A DNA stretch of 22,176 nt from CAYRJA01 sp964424455 (GTDB taxonomy: Bacteria; Bacteroidota; Bacteroidia; Chitinophagales; UBA10324), in NCBI GenBank assembly GCA_964424455.1, contig CAYRJA010000046.1, forward strand, positions 1-22,176. Direction: 5' to 3'. Shown here one piece after another: positions 7,096 through 14,785 of this stretch; position 1 is the stretch's first letter, and the number at the start of each line of letters is the position of its first letter. A program made the position numbers and the translations under genes. The notes under the pieces are model-generated. The model searched no databases. It was not told the DNA's origin and saw only the letters and a list, made by a program, of their open reading frames with translations.

Positions 7096-7101
7096 GTCAG
7101 T

Positions 7102-8016
7102 TTATTTTATTGCGAATAGTCCGTTGTCAGAAATAGATTGAATTGTTTTGATTCTGCTTTCAATTTTGTGAACCTTGATAAGTTCATTCAACGCTTCTTG
7201 ATGGCTCATTCGCATAATTTTTTCTCTCTCGTTTGCCAAATAAGTAAGTGCTTCCTCTTTGGAAATTGTAATTGCTTCGGAAGATGCAATCTTCTCTGTG
7301 CTCCAAAGTTTATCAATGCTCTTTGAAGAGGATAAAATCGCTTTGTTTAAAGTTGTCCAATAATCAACCGCACTTTTTGTCGGATTGATTACAGGAATTG
7401 TTTTGAAAATTTTTGTGAGAAGTTCTTGTGCTTTCGGTTTCCCTGCTGCTTCAGAATATGCAAGCAACAAAGCAAGATGTGAGTATGTGAACACACAAAC
7501 ATTTCTTGTCGTGGCTTGCTGATAAATTTGACTTGATGTGTTTGGTAGTTGGTAAATCGGACAAACAACCATTGCGTATAGCTTACCTCTTTTCCAACCG
7601 TCCATTGCTTGAACTTTAAAATCTTTTTGGTTCTTCGCTGTTCGGCTTAGTCGGAACGCTTTCGCATCAGCAACAAAACTGTAACCCTTTGCAAATGCTT
7701 CCACATCGGCTGCATCTGCTCTCTCTTTTATTACCAAACTTTCCAGTCCGATTGCTTTGAATGAAAGTGATAAAAGACAATCGGTGTATTTGCTGTAAAG
7801 TTTTTCTTCGCTTGTGTCGTGTCCGTAGGGTTCAGGAATACTTCCGCATAGTCGCAGGTGGTCAATGAGTGCTGTTACTCCTGATTTTGCGATTTCCTGT
7901 TCAAGTTCTCTCTCTAATTTGTCGGTGTCGTTTACGAAATTGTCACTCAACTTACGGATTTCTTCAACCCAATAGGTTCGTCTTTTTACTGCCCTGTCTG
8001 AAATAATATTCTTCAT
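7102..8016 (-). CDS. HindIII-family type II restriction endonuclease
   Basis: A 304-residue protein that I recognise as a relative of HindIII from the block FVADAKAFRLSRTAKNQKDF, nearly the same as in HindIII. The metal-binding PD-DxK type residues D117, K119 and D132 match D108, K110 and D123 of HindIII at a constant offset of nine. It is therefore predicted to cut AAGCTT. Similarity is weaker in the N-terminal 60 residues and the C-terminal third. It is the first gene of a two-gene operon with its methyltransferase. A TAnnTTTG box stands 24 bases upstream. I find no AAGCTT in this window, which fits an active or long-held system. Specificity could still differ. Confidence 0.88.
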   Translation of the reverse strand: MKNIISDRAVKRRTYWVEEIRKLSDNFVNDTDKLERELEQEIAKSGVTALIDHLRLCGSIPEPYGHDTSEEKLYSKYTDCLLSLSFKAIGLESLVIKERADAADVEAFAKGYSFVADAKAFRLSRTAKNQKDFKVQAMDGWKRGKLYAMVVCPIYQLPNTSSQIYQQATTRNVCVFTYSHLALLLAYSEAAGKPKAQELLTKIFKTIPVINPTKSAVDYWTTLNKAILSSSKSIDKLWSTEKIASSEAITISKEEALTYLANEREKIMRMSHQEALNELIKVHKIESRIKTIQSISDNGLFAIK

Positions 8017-8039
8017 TGAGTGCCATTACTGTTGATTGT

Positions 8040-8047
8040 CAAAGGTA
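8040..8047 (-). promoter_or_regulatory. -7 box of the restriction-modification operon
   Basis: On the minus strand TACCTTTG is a perfect TAnnTTTG match, 24 bases before the endonuclease ATG. No good -33 element is seen at the expected distance. It lies inside the inverted-repeat ends, so the unit would carry its own promoter. Confidence 0.45.
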
Positions 8048-8237
8048 ATATTTAAGCGTTTAAAGTTGGTCGGAAAAGCAACAAACTTTCCCACGAAGCG
8101 ATGCCGGTCGGAGTTGCGGTTAGCATTGCACATAACTGGCAGATATTTCAATCACCATTCAGATATTTTAACAGAACAGAGTATGTAATTTGCTCGTGAG
8201 CTATCAATGAACTTCATGAACATTGCTAATATCTTGT

Positions 8238-8245
8238 TACATTTG
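8238..8245 (+). promoter_or_regulatory. -7 box of guaB
   Basis: TACATTTG matches TAnnTTTG and lies 23 bases before the guaB ATG at 8269. A clear -33 element is not visible. Confidence 0.5.
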
Positions 8246-8268
8246 CACGCAATCTAAACTGATTGCTT

Positions 8269-9735
8269 ATGGCTTCCGCCAACATTAAATTTTCACTGCA
8301 GGGCTTAACTTATGATGATGTTCTGCTTCTGCCGGCTTATTCTGAAGTTCTTCCCCGCGAAACTGAAATTTCCACTCAACTGACAAGTGGCATTCGGATT
8401 AATGTGCCGATAGTTTCTGCTGCTATGGATACTGTAACAAATGCAGACCTTGCCATTGCCATAGCCCGGGAAGGAGGGATTGGAATTCTGCACAAAAATA
8501 TGACCATTGCCCGTCAGGCAGAGGAAGTGAGAAAGGTAAAGCGCTCTGAAAGCGCTCTGATTACCGACCCGATTACTTTAAAAGAAGATGATACCATTGG
8601 TCATGCGCTGATGATTATGCGCGAAAACAAGATAGGAGGCATTCCCATCACAAACAAGAACAATGAACTTTCCGGCATTCTTACCAACCGCGATTTGCGT
8701 TTTGAAAAAAACATGAAGCGACAGATTAAGGAAGTGATGACGAAAGAAAAACTTATCACTGCACCTGAAGGCACTGATTTAAAAAAGGCAGAAATTATTT
8801 TACAGGAATACAAGGTTGAAAAACTTCCGGTTGTAAATAAAAAAGGAAAGCTGGTAGGATTGATTACCTACAGAGACATTCTTCAACTCAAAAGCGCGCC
8901 TAATTCATGCAAAGACCAATTCGGACATTTATTAGTGGGTGCCGCAGTGGGTGTTACGTCAGATACGATGGAGCGCGTTTCGGCATTACTCAGCGAGAGT
9001 TGCGATGTTATCAGCATTGATACGGCTCACGGTCATTCGCGCGGAGTACTTGACATGATAAAACGGATTAAAAGGAATTTCAAAAATATTCAGCTTATAG
9101 CAGGTAATGTGGGAACGGGAGAGGGTGCAAAAGCTATTGCAGATGCCGGAGCAGATGCTGTAAAAATCGGAGTGGGTCCCGGCTCTATCTGCACTACACG
9201 AATTGTAACAGGCGCCGGAGTTCCTCAGCTTACCGCAGTGAATGAAGCATACAATGCACTGAAAGGTCGTATTCCGATTATTGCCGACGGAGGCATCCGC
9301 TACACAGGAGATATAGTAAAAGCGATTGCTGCCGGAGCAGACTCAGTGATGGCGGGTTCGTTGTTTGCCGGTGTGGAAGAGTCGCCGGGAGAAACCATTA
9401 TTTACGAGGGAAGAAAATTCAAATCGTACCGCGGAATGGGTTCACTCGAAGCCATGCAGGAAGGAAGCAAAGACCGCTATTTTCAGGATGCGGAAGATGA
9501 CATTAAAAAATTAGTACCGGAAGGAATTGTTGGCCGCGTACCGTTCAAAGGAACATTGGCGGAAGTAATGACTCAGTACATCGGCGGCTTGCGGGCGGGT
9601 ATGGGATACACCGGTTCAAAGGATATTAAGCAGTTGCAGAAGGCAAAGTTTGTCACTATCACCACGGCGGGAGTAAAAGAAAGCCATGTACATGATGTGG
9701 TAATTACGAAGGAAGCGCCTAATTATTCGAGATAA
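8269..9735 (+). CDS. guaB: IMP dehydrogenase
   Basis: GuaB oxidises IMP to XMP with NAD+, the first committed step to GMP. The 488-residue protein has the barrel start LTYDDVLLLPAYSEVLP, a tandem CBS regulatory domain at about 95-205, the catalytic cysteine in GSICTTR (C308), the IMP phosphate loop ADGGIRY (339-345), SYRGMGS, and the flap EGIVGRVPFKG. I start it at the ATG at 8269 (MASANIK); a TTG two codons earlier is in frame but less likely. pheS follows 25 bases later on the same strand. One octamer lies inside (8432-8439, Val-Thr codons). Confidence 0.97.
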   Translation: MASANIKFSLQGLTYDDVLLLPAYSEVLPRETEISTQLTSGIRINVPIVSAAMDTVTNADLAIAIAREGGIGILHKNMTIARQAEEVRKVKRSESALITDPITLKEDDTIGHALMIMRENKIGGIPITNKNNELSGILTNRDLRFEKNMKRQIKEVMTKEKLITAPEGTDLKKAEIILQEYKVEKLPVVNKKGKLVGLITYRDILQLKSAPNSCKDQFGHLLVGAAVGVTSDTMERVSALLSESCDVISIDTAHGHSRGVLDMIKRIKRNFKNIQLIAGNVGTGEGAKAIADAGADAVKIGVGPGSICTTRIVTGAGVPQLTAVNEAYNALKGRIPIIADGGIRYTGDIVKAIAAGADSVMAGSLFAGVEESPGETIIYEGRKFKSYRGMGSLEAMQEGSKDRYFQDAEDDIKKLVPEGIVGRVPFKGTLAEVMTQYIGGLRAGMGYTGSKDIKQLQKAKFVTITTAGVKESHVHDVVITKEAPNYSR

Positions 9736-9760
9736 TTTATCTTGTGAAGCAAATTAACCC

Positions 9761-10762
9761 ATGGACTTATTTGAGAAAGGAGAAGTATTGAGGGAAGAAA
9801 TACAATCTTCCCATCCGGAAACTGCGGAGTTGCTGGAACAGTTTCGTATTCGCTTTCTCGGCAGCAAGAATGTGCTGAAAGATTTATTCGGTGAAATAAA
9901 AAATGTTCCGGGTGAGCGTAAAAAAGAGTTTGGTCAGCTCGTCAATGAACTTAAGCAAACAGCCGAAGAGAAATACAATGCACTGAAAGATTCTCTGAGT
10001 GCAGAAAAAAAATCTTCAGTCAATGAATGGCTTGACTTAACAATGCCCGGCAACCCGAATGTATTAGGTTCGCGTCATCCGGTTTCTATTGTAAAAAATC
10101 AGGTGATAGAAATTTTCGGACGGATTGGTTTCAGTGTGGCAGAAGGTCCGGAGATTGAAGATGAATGGCACAACTTCACTGCACTGAATACGCCGGAAGA
10201 TCATCCTGCCCGCGACATGACCGATACCTTTTACATTCAACAAAATCCGGCTGTAGTTCTGCGCTCGCAGACTTCTACTGTGCAGGTAAGGACTATGGAA
10301 ACTACCCAACCACCTATCCGCATTATTTCCCCGGGTCGTGTATATCGCAACGAAACCATTTCTTACAAACATCATGTATTCTTTCATCAGGTAGAAGGAT
10401 TGTATGTAGCGGAGAAAGTTTCATTTGCAGACTTGAAGCAAACACTCTATTACTTTGTAAAAGAATTTTTCGGAAGCAGTTTTGAAATTCGTTTCCGTCC
10501 TTCTTACTTTCCTTTCACCGAACCCTCTGCCGAAATGGATATTAGTAAAAAAGGGAAAGGAAAATGGATGGAAATTCTCGGCTGTGGAATGGTTCATCCG
10601 AAAGTATTGGAGAACTGTAACATTGACTCCAAAAAATATAATGGCTTCGCATTCGGAATGGGCGTAGAACGACTGGCGCTGCTGAAATACGAAATTACAG
10701 ACATCCGGTTGTTGTTTGAAAATGATATTCGCTTTCTCCGGCAGTTTACTGCTGCAACATAA
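9761..10762 (+). CDS. pheS: Phenylalanyl-tRNA synthetase alpha subunit
   Basis: PheS is the catalytic alpha subunit of the alpha2-beta2 enzyme that charges tRNA-Phe. The 333-residue protein has an N-terminal coiled-coil tRNA-binding arm (about 1-90), then the class II synthetase core: MPGNPNVLGSRHP, class II motif 2 around PGRVYRNETISYKHHVFFHQVEG, RPSYFPFTEPSAEMDI, and motif 3 in FGMGVERLALLKYEI. Length is normal. pheT is not next to it, which is common in this phylum. It sits 25 bases after guaB and eight bases before a small membrane-protein gene, so the three may be one transcript. Confidence 0.96.
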   Translation: MDLFEKGEVLREEIQSSHPETAELLEQFRIRFLGSKNVLKDLFGEIKNVPGERKKEFGQLVNELKQTAEEKYNALKDSLSAEKKSSVNEWLDLTMPGNPNVLGSRHPVSIVKNQVIEIFGRIGFSVAEGPEIEDEWHNFTALNTPEDHPARDMTDTFYIQQNPAVVLRSQTSTVQVRTMETTQPPIRIISPGRVYRNETISYKHHVFFHQVEGLYVAEKVSFADLKQTLYYFVKEFFGSSFEIRFRPSYFPFTEPSAEMDISKKGKGKWMEILGCGMVHPKVLENCNIDSKKYNGFAFGMGVERLALLKYEITDIRLLFENDIRFLRQFTAAT

Positions 10763-10770
10763 ATTTCCGA

Positions 10771-11250
10771 ATGAGAAAACTCTTCGAAAGAATCAACCAT
10801 GTTGATTGCTGCCTTATCGAACAGGACGAATCCGGCTTGCTGATACTGAGAAGCAGACAAAAGAAAATTTTCAATCCCGTTTTTATCCTTGGAATTATTC
10901 TGTTTATCTCTTCCATGTTTTTTAAAGCGCTGAATGACTCACCGGCAGCAGCCATTCCGTTGGGGGTTTCCACACTCATACTTATTTCAGGTGTTTGGAT
11001 TTTGTCGGGAGTGGGAAAAATAGTCTTCGACAAAACGGAAGGAAAAATTTATTGTGTCTATAAACATCTTGGATATATACAGAAAGTGTATGTTCATTCT
11101 CTGTTGGAAATTGATTCTGTAGAATTGCAGTTGCATAAACTGACTTTGGAAAAAGATAATGGGGAAACAATATTAATCTCAGGGAATACTTCGTCAGATA
11201 ATCATCAGCATGAAACAGTACAGATGTGTATTTCAGACTTTATTAAATAG
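10771..11250 (+). CDS. Small two-helix membrane protein, unknown function
   Basis: A 159-residue protein I cannot assign. It has a short cytoplasmic start, two hydrophobic helices (about 36-52 and 60-81), and a polar C-terminal half with alternating hydrophobic residues from about 83 that could be a small beta-rich domain resembling bacterial PH-like domains; that last point is inference. It begins eight bases after pheS. Its stop lies three bases from the stop of the convergent gene at 11254. Confidence 0.75.
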   Translation: MRKLFERINHVDCCLIEQDESGLLILRSRQKKIFNPVFILGIILFISSMFFKALNDSPAAAIPLGVSTLILISGVWILSGVGKIVFDKTEGKIYCVYKHLGYIQKVYVHSLLEIDSVELQLHKLTLEKDNGETILISGNTSSDNHQHETVQMCISDFIK

Positions 11251-11253
11251 AAT

Positions 11254-12687
11254 TTACGGCAGTTCGTCTGAAAGTTTATCTATTTCTTCATTTCCTAAAA
11301 CAAGGTAAGCAGAATCTTTTAATTGAAAATATCTTTGGTTGAGTTCATTTGCCTTCAATCGCTCCCAGGGATTAAAGACTACTTCATCAGAGTGAATCTG
11401 AGAAATAAAATTATCGTCTTTTGGGAAATTCACATATACTGTTACAGTTTTTTCCGGTCCCTCCAGTGCACTTATCATTAGCGTTTCGTAAGCAGTTGCC
11501 CATGGAAAATTTATATGATTCCACACAAATCGGTTTTCATTCATGATAAATTTTTGAGTTGGGTATTTTTTTAAGTAGCTCACTAATGCCTTCTCTGATT
11601 TATACCTGTTTCCATAATACCAATTCTTTTCATCAATATTTCTGAAGAAAAGAATCATAATAAAGGATATTAGAATCCAGTTTGACACTGAATAGTTACC
11701 CATAATAAATTCTTTTGTTACAGCATAGGAGGCAATAAATGCAAGCACCATGTAGTAAGTAGCATTATAGAATGGAGAATTGCCCTCTGGATTTGAAACA
11801 TTAATGATGACGAGAAATGCGATAAAAGAAAACGCAACAAAAACAGCAAGAAGATTTTTTTTCGATCTCCACAAAAGCACAAGAGAAAAGACAAGCAGGA
11901 CTAATGTTGGAAGACTGTCTCGTGTAATCGTTCTTGCCCACTGGCGGGTACTTTCTAAAGAACTAAAATGAAGAAATCCTTCTATTATTTGTGACACCCC
12001 CGGCACCTTTCCTGCTTCATATCCGGTTAAGGGAAAAAGTATTGGTTTCAGAAAAAACGGAATGAAACAGAATGCTACCGGAATTAAATAATAAATACTC
12101 CGTCTGGTTTTATCAGAGAGTAATTCATAACCTACTATATATAACAAAGGAAAAATTAACAGTAAATGAAAAAAACTAAAGAGTATTCCGAAACATAAAT
12201 TAATCAGTATAAAGACAGCGGTGTTTTTTGTGCTTATCCGGGGCAATAGTGCGCCAAACAATATCAATACAGCCAGCCCTTGTTGTAATTCACACTGAGG
12301 CCAAAAGAAATAGTCACAAACGCCGGCAGATAAAACAAGAATTAGCAGCCATCCTGCAGAATTATTTCGAAGAGCATGAGTACAGATGATGAATATCAGG
12401 TAATAAATTATTGCAAATGAAGCAGAGTATGTCAGCATAATTAGCTCTAACGACGAATGTAAATAGATGAATAAGAGAGGAATAAGCTGAACAAAGGCAG
12501 AGCTGAACCGGTGAGCCGGTGTGAAAAAAGATTCGTTGTTTATTAAATGAAAAAGAAATCCTGAATTATCGGTTAATGTTCCCCTTACCGCATATAGTTT
12601 GGCTGCCTGAAAAAAGTATAAAATGAAAAACAGGTGCCCTAACCAAACCGGATATTTTTTAAACTCTTTCCAAAAATTTTCTTTCAT
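11254..12687 (-). CDS. Polytopic membrane protein, possibly GT-C-like
   Basis: A 477-residue protein with about ten hydrophobic helices filling residues 15-360 and a soluble C-terminal part (about 365-477). No diagnostic motif is recognised. The layout, an N-terminal multi-helix body with a smaller outer domain, and the neighbouring FAD oxidoreductase and GT-C-like gene suggest work on surface glycans or lipid-linked sugars, but this is inference from context. It runs towards the 10771 gene, with three bases between the stops, and diverges from the oxidoreductase at 12852 across 164 bases. Two octamers lie inside (11440-11447, 11716-11723). Confidence 0.75.
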   Translation of the reverse strand: MKENFWKEFKKYPVWLGHLFFILYFFQAAKLYAVRGTLTDNSGFLFHLINNESFFTPAHRFSSAFVQLIPLLFIYLHSSLELIMLTYSASFAIIYYLIFIICTHALRNNSAGWLLILVLSAGVCDYFFWPQCELQQGLAVLILFGALLPRISTKNTAVFILINLCFGILFSFFHLLLIFPLLYIVGYELLSDKTRRSIYYLIPVAFCFIPFFLKPILFPLTGYEAGKVPGVSQIIEGFLHFSSLESTRQWARTITRDSLPTLVLLVFSLVLLWRSKKNLLAVFVAFSFIAFLVIINVSNPEGNSPFYNATYYMVLAFIASYAVTKEFIMGNYSVSNWILISFIMILFFRNIDEKNWYYGNRYKSEKALVSYLKKYPTQKFIMNENRFVWNHINFPWATAYETLMISALEGPEKTVTVYVNFPKDDNFISQIHSDEVVFNPWERLKANELNQRYFQLKDSAYLVLGNEEIDKLSDELP

Positions 12688-12851
12688 TGATCTGTGCTTT
12701 TACGCTTCATCATAATTTATTTCCTGCTCAATATTCGGATTTTATCCTAATTATTTCAACCCTGCCGTTTTATCCCAAACAGGCAGAGCAGAAATTCAAT
12801 TCAGCAGTTAACTTTCACAGAAACTAAAAATGGTATATTTCGCCGGTAGTA

Positions 12852-14282
12852 ATGAATTCCGGAAGAAGAATTATCATCATCGGCGCAGGTCCCGCGGGAC
12901 TTACTGCTGCTTACAAATTAGCGCAAAGTGGAGTGGCAGTGGAAGTATATGAAGCCGGAGAGCATGTTGGCGGACTGGCGCGGAGTTTTGAATTGTGGGG
13001 GCAAATAGTGGATTGCGGACCTCACCGCTTTTTCAGTACAGATAAAATTGTAAACGACTTCTTCATGGAAGTAGTGAAGGATGATTTTATTTCTGTCAAC
13101 CGGTTGACGCGGATTTATTACCGTAACCGTTTTTTTTACTACCCGCTAAAAATTTCAAATGTGCTCATCAATATCGGACCCATTGGTGTGATTCAAATAT
13201 TGACGAGTTATCTGTTACAGCGACTCAATCCGATTAAAAATCCTAAAACATTTGAAGAGTGGGTAGTCAATAAATTCGGGAGAAAACTTTTCAATATTTT
13301 CTTCAAAAACTACTCTGAAAAGCTCTGGGGTATTCCCTGTTCACGCATAGATGCAGATTGGGCAGCACAGCGCATCAAAAAGTTTTCACTGGTTGAAGCG
13401 GTGAAACACGCTATGTTCGGTGATCCGGGGAAAAAACATAAAACCTTAGTAGATCAATTCGCTTATCCCACTCATGGCACGGGCAGCATTTACCAAAAGA
13501 TGAAAACTGCTATTGAACAATGGGGCGGGAAAGTTTTCTTGAATGAACCGGTAGAGAAAGTATTGTTGAATGATAAAAATGAAGTGGTGGGGATACGATT
13601 GAAAAACGGGGAAGAAAAACTTACCGATGAAGTTATCTCCACTATGCCTTTAACGCTGATGGTGAAAGGAATGAAAAATATTCCTGCCGAAGTAGAGAAA
13701 GCATGTGACAGTTTGTTTTACCGTAACACCATTCTTGTATATGTGGAGATTGACCACACCGATTTATTTCCCGACAACTGGATTTATGTTCACAGCCCCG
13801 ATGTAAAACACGGACGGATTACCAACTTCCGGAACTGGTCGCCGGCGCTCTACGGAGATAAACAGACTACCATTCTTTGTTTGGAATACTGGTGCTTCAA
13901 TGATGATGAAATCTGGAAGGCAGGGTTAGATTATTTTGCTCCGTTGGCTGAAAAAGAATTGAGAAAACTTTCGCTCATCAAACCGGAGATGAAAATATTA
14001 AACACGCATGTAATCAAACTCCCGCGTTGTTATCCTGTGTATGAAACAGGGTATATGCAGCATGTAGAAGTAATCAAAAGTTATCTTGACCGGTTTAAAA
14101 ACCTGCGGGTGATTGGGCGCTATGGCGCATTCAAGTACAACAATCAGGATCATTCAATACTGATGGGGCTGCTGGCAGCAAGAGAAATTATTTCCGGCAA
14201 GAAAGAAAATCTCTGGGCAATAAATACAGATTCGGAATATCAGGAAGAAGGAACGGCATTAGAGGAAGCGGAGAAAAATTAA
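12852..14282 (+). CDS. FAD-dependent oxidoreductase, amine-oxidase fold
   Basis: A 476-residue flavoprotein. The N-terminal Rossmann motif IIIIGAGPAGLTAAYKLA is followed by an acidic residue (E34) and GGLARS, the usual FAD-binding start of the amine oxidase, protoporphyrinogen oxidase and UDP-galactopyranose mutase group. The C-terminal FAD contact resembles RVIGRYGAFKYNNQDHSILMG. Relatives are often found in polysaccharide and glycolipid gene clusters, which suits the two membrane proteins on either side. It is not a classical UDP-galactopyranose mutase, and the substrate is unknown. A Met-start at 12852 places the Rossmann motif correctly. The octamer at 13213-13220 encodes Leu-Gln. Confidence 0.85.
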   Translation: MNSGRRIIIIGAGPAGLTAAYKLAQSGVAVEVYEAGEHVGGLARSFELWGQIVDCGPHRFFSTDKIVNDFFMEVVKDDFISVNRLTRIYYRNRFFYYPLKISNVLINIGPIGVIQILTSYLLQRLNPIKNPKTFEEWVVNKFGRKLFNIFFKNYSEKLWGIPCSRIDADWAAQRIKKFSLVEAVKHAMFGDPGKKHKTLVDQFAYPTHGTGSIYQKMKTAIEQWGGKVFLNEPVEKVLLNDKNEVVGIRLKNGEEKLTDEVISTMPLTLMVKGMKNIPAEVEKACDSLFYRNTILVYVEIDHTDLFPDNWIYVHSPDVKHGRITNFRNWSPALYGDKQTTILCLEYWCFNDDEIWKAGLDYFAPLAEKELRKLSLIKPEMKILNTHVIKLPRCYPVYETGYMQHVEVIKSYLDRFKNLRVIGRYGAFKYNNQDHSILMGLLAAREIISGKKENLWAINTDSEYQEEGTALEEAEKN

Positions 14283-14785
14283 CAGGGAGAATCTTCTTTG
14301 CCTTTTAAAGTTCCTCATAGGAGGATTTACTGTGTTACAGTTAATTTTGTCGCTGAGTTCTCTCCTCCGCTCAAAGTATTGCAGAGTAGTCCGGTGTCGC
14401 ACTAAAACTTAACTCACTATCTTGTTTTATAAGAACAGTATTCATTAAAACCTTATTGAAGTATCAAACCTTAGTAGAAATTCAAACAGGTAGTTTATAA
14501 CCTTATTTTTAGTTTACCGGAACATGACACACATACAGAGTATATTTATAAGGTTTTACCGGATAGATATTTTTTGCTATTAAGGTTTATTTTTCCGAAT
14601 ACGGTTTTTTATTCTGTTACTTAAAGTTCTTCCTAAGAGCATATCATGATTTTCAATTTTTGCGAAATCTCTAATAGAATACTTTTCCGGTGTTACAGCA
14701 ACGGAGTTTTCAAGCTGCGTAAAAGTAACTCTGTGGAGACAGAATTGTAATATTAAACACAAAACAAACAGCTACTTTTATCCGC
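14283..14785. other. 503-bp AT-rich intergenic stretch with repeat remnants
   Basis: No supported gene. At 14307-14342 there is a diverged relative of the 49-bp hairpin repeat (about 26 of 36 positions), ending in the same GTGTTACAGTT. A second octamer is at 14691-14698. AAAACCTTAT (14447-14456) is repeated inverted at 14548-14557, with further AACCTTATT and TTACCGG echoes between, which looks like a decayed element. A 60-residue minus-strand frame (14580-14762) has no recognisable features. A TACTTTTA box just before 14786 may be part of the promoter of the next gene. Confidence 0.5.

Larger units (their letters stand above)
6211..8136. mobile_element. Candidate R-M cassette bounded by inverted repeats
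   Basis: GTTATGTGCATATGCT (6211-6226) is repeated in inverted form at 8122-8136 as AGCATTGCACATAAC, differing only by one missing base. These ends enclose just the restriction and modification genes. Inside each end is also a shared 12-mer in direct orientation, CCACGAAGTGAT (6234-6245) and CCACGAAGCGAT (8091-8102). No transposase or integrase is present. The ends could be remnants of a cassette or non-autonomous element; no clear target duplication was found outside them. Confidence 0.4.

Noticed and set aside
6211..8136. Integron attC sites at both ends of the R-M unit
   Set aside because: The ends lack the paired R and L boxes and the long internal hairpin of an attC site, and no integrase is present; I keep only the inverted repeat observation.
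14580..14762. 60-codon minus-strand frame before the GT-C-like gene
   Set aside because: It lies in AT-rich repeat-containing DNA, has an ordinary AT-driven composition and no recognised motif. It cannot be fully excluded as a gene remnant.
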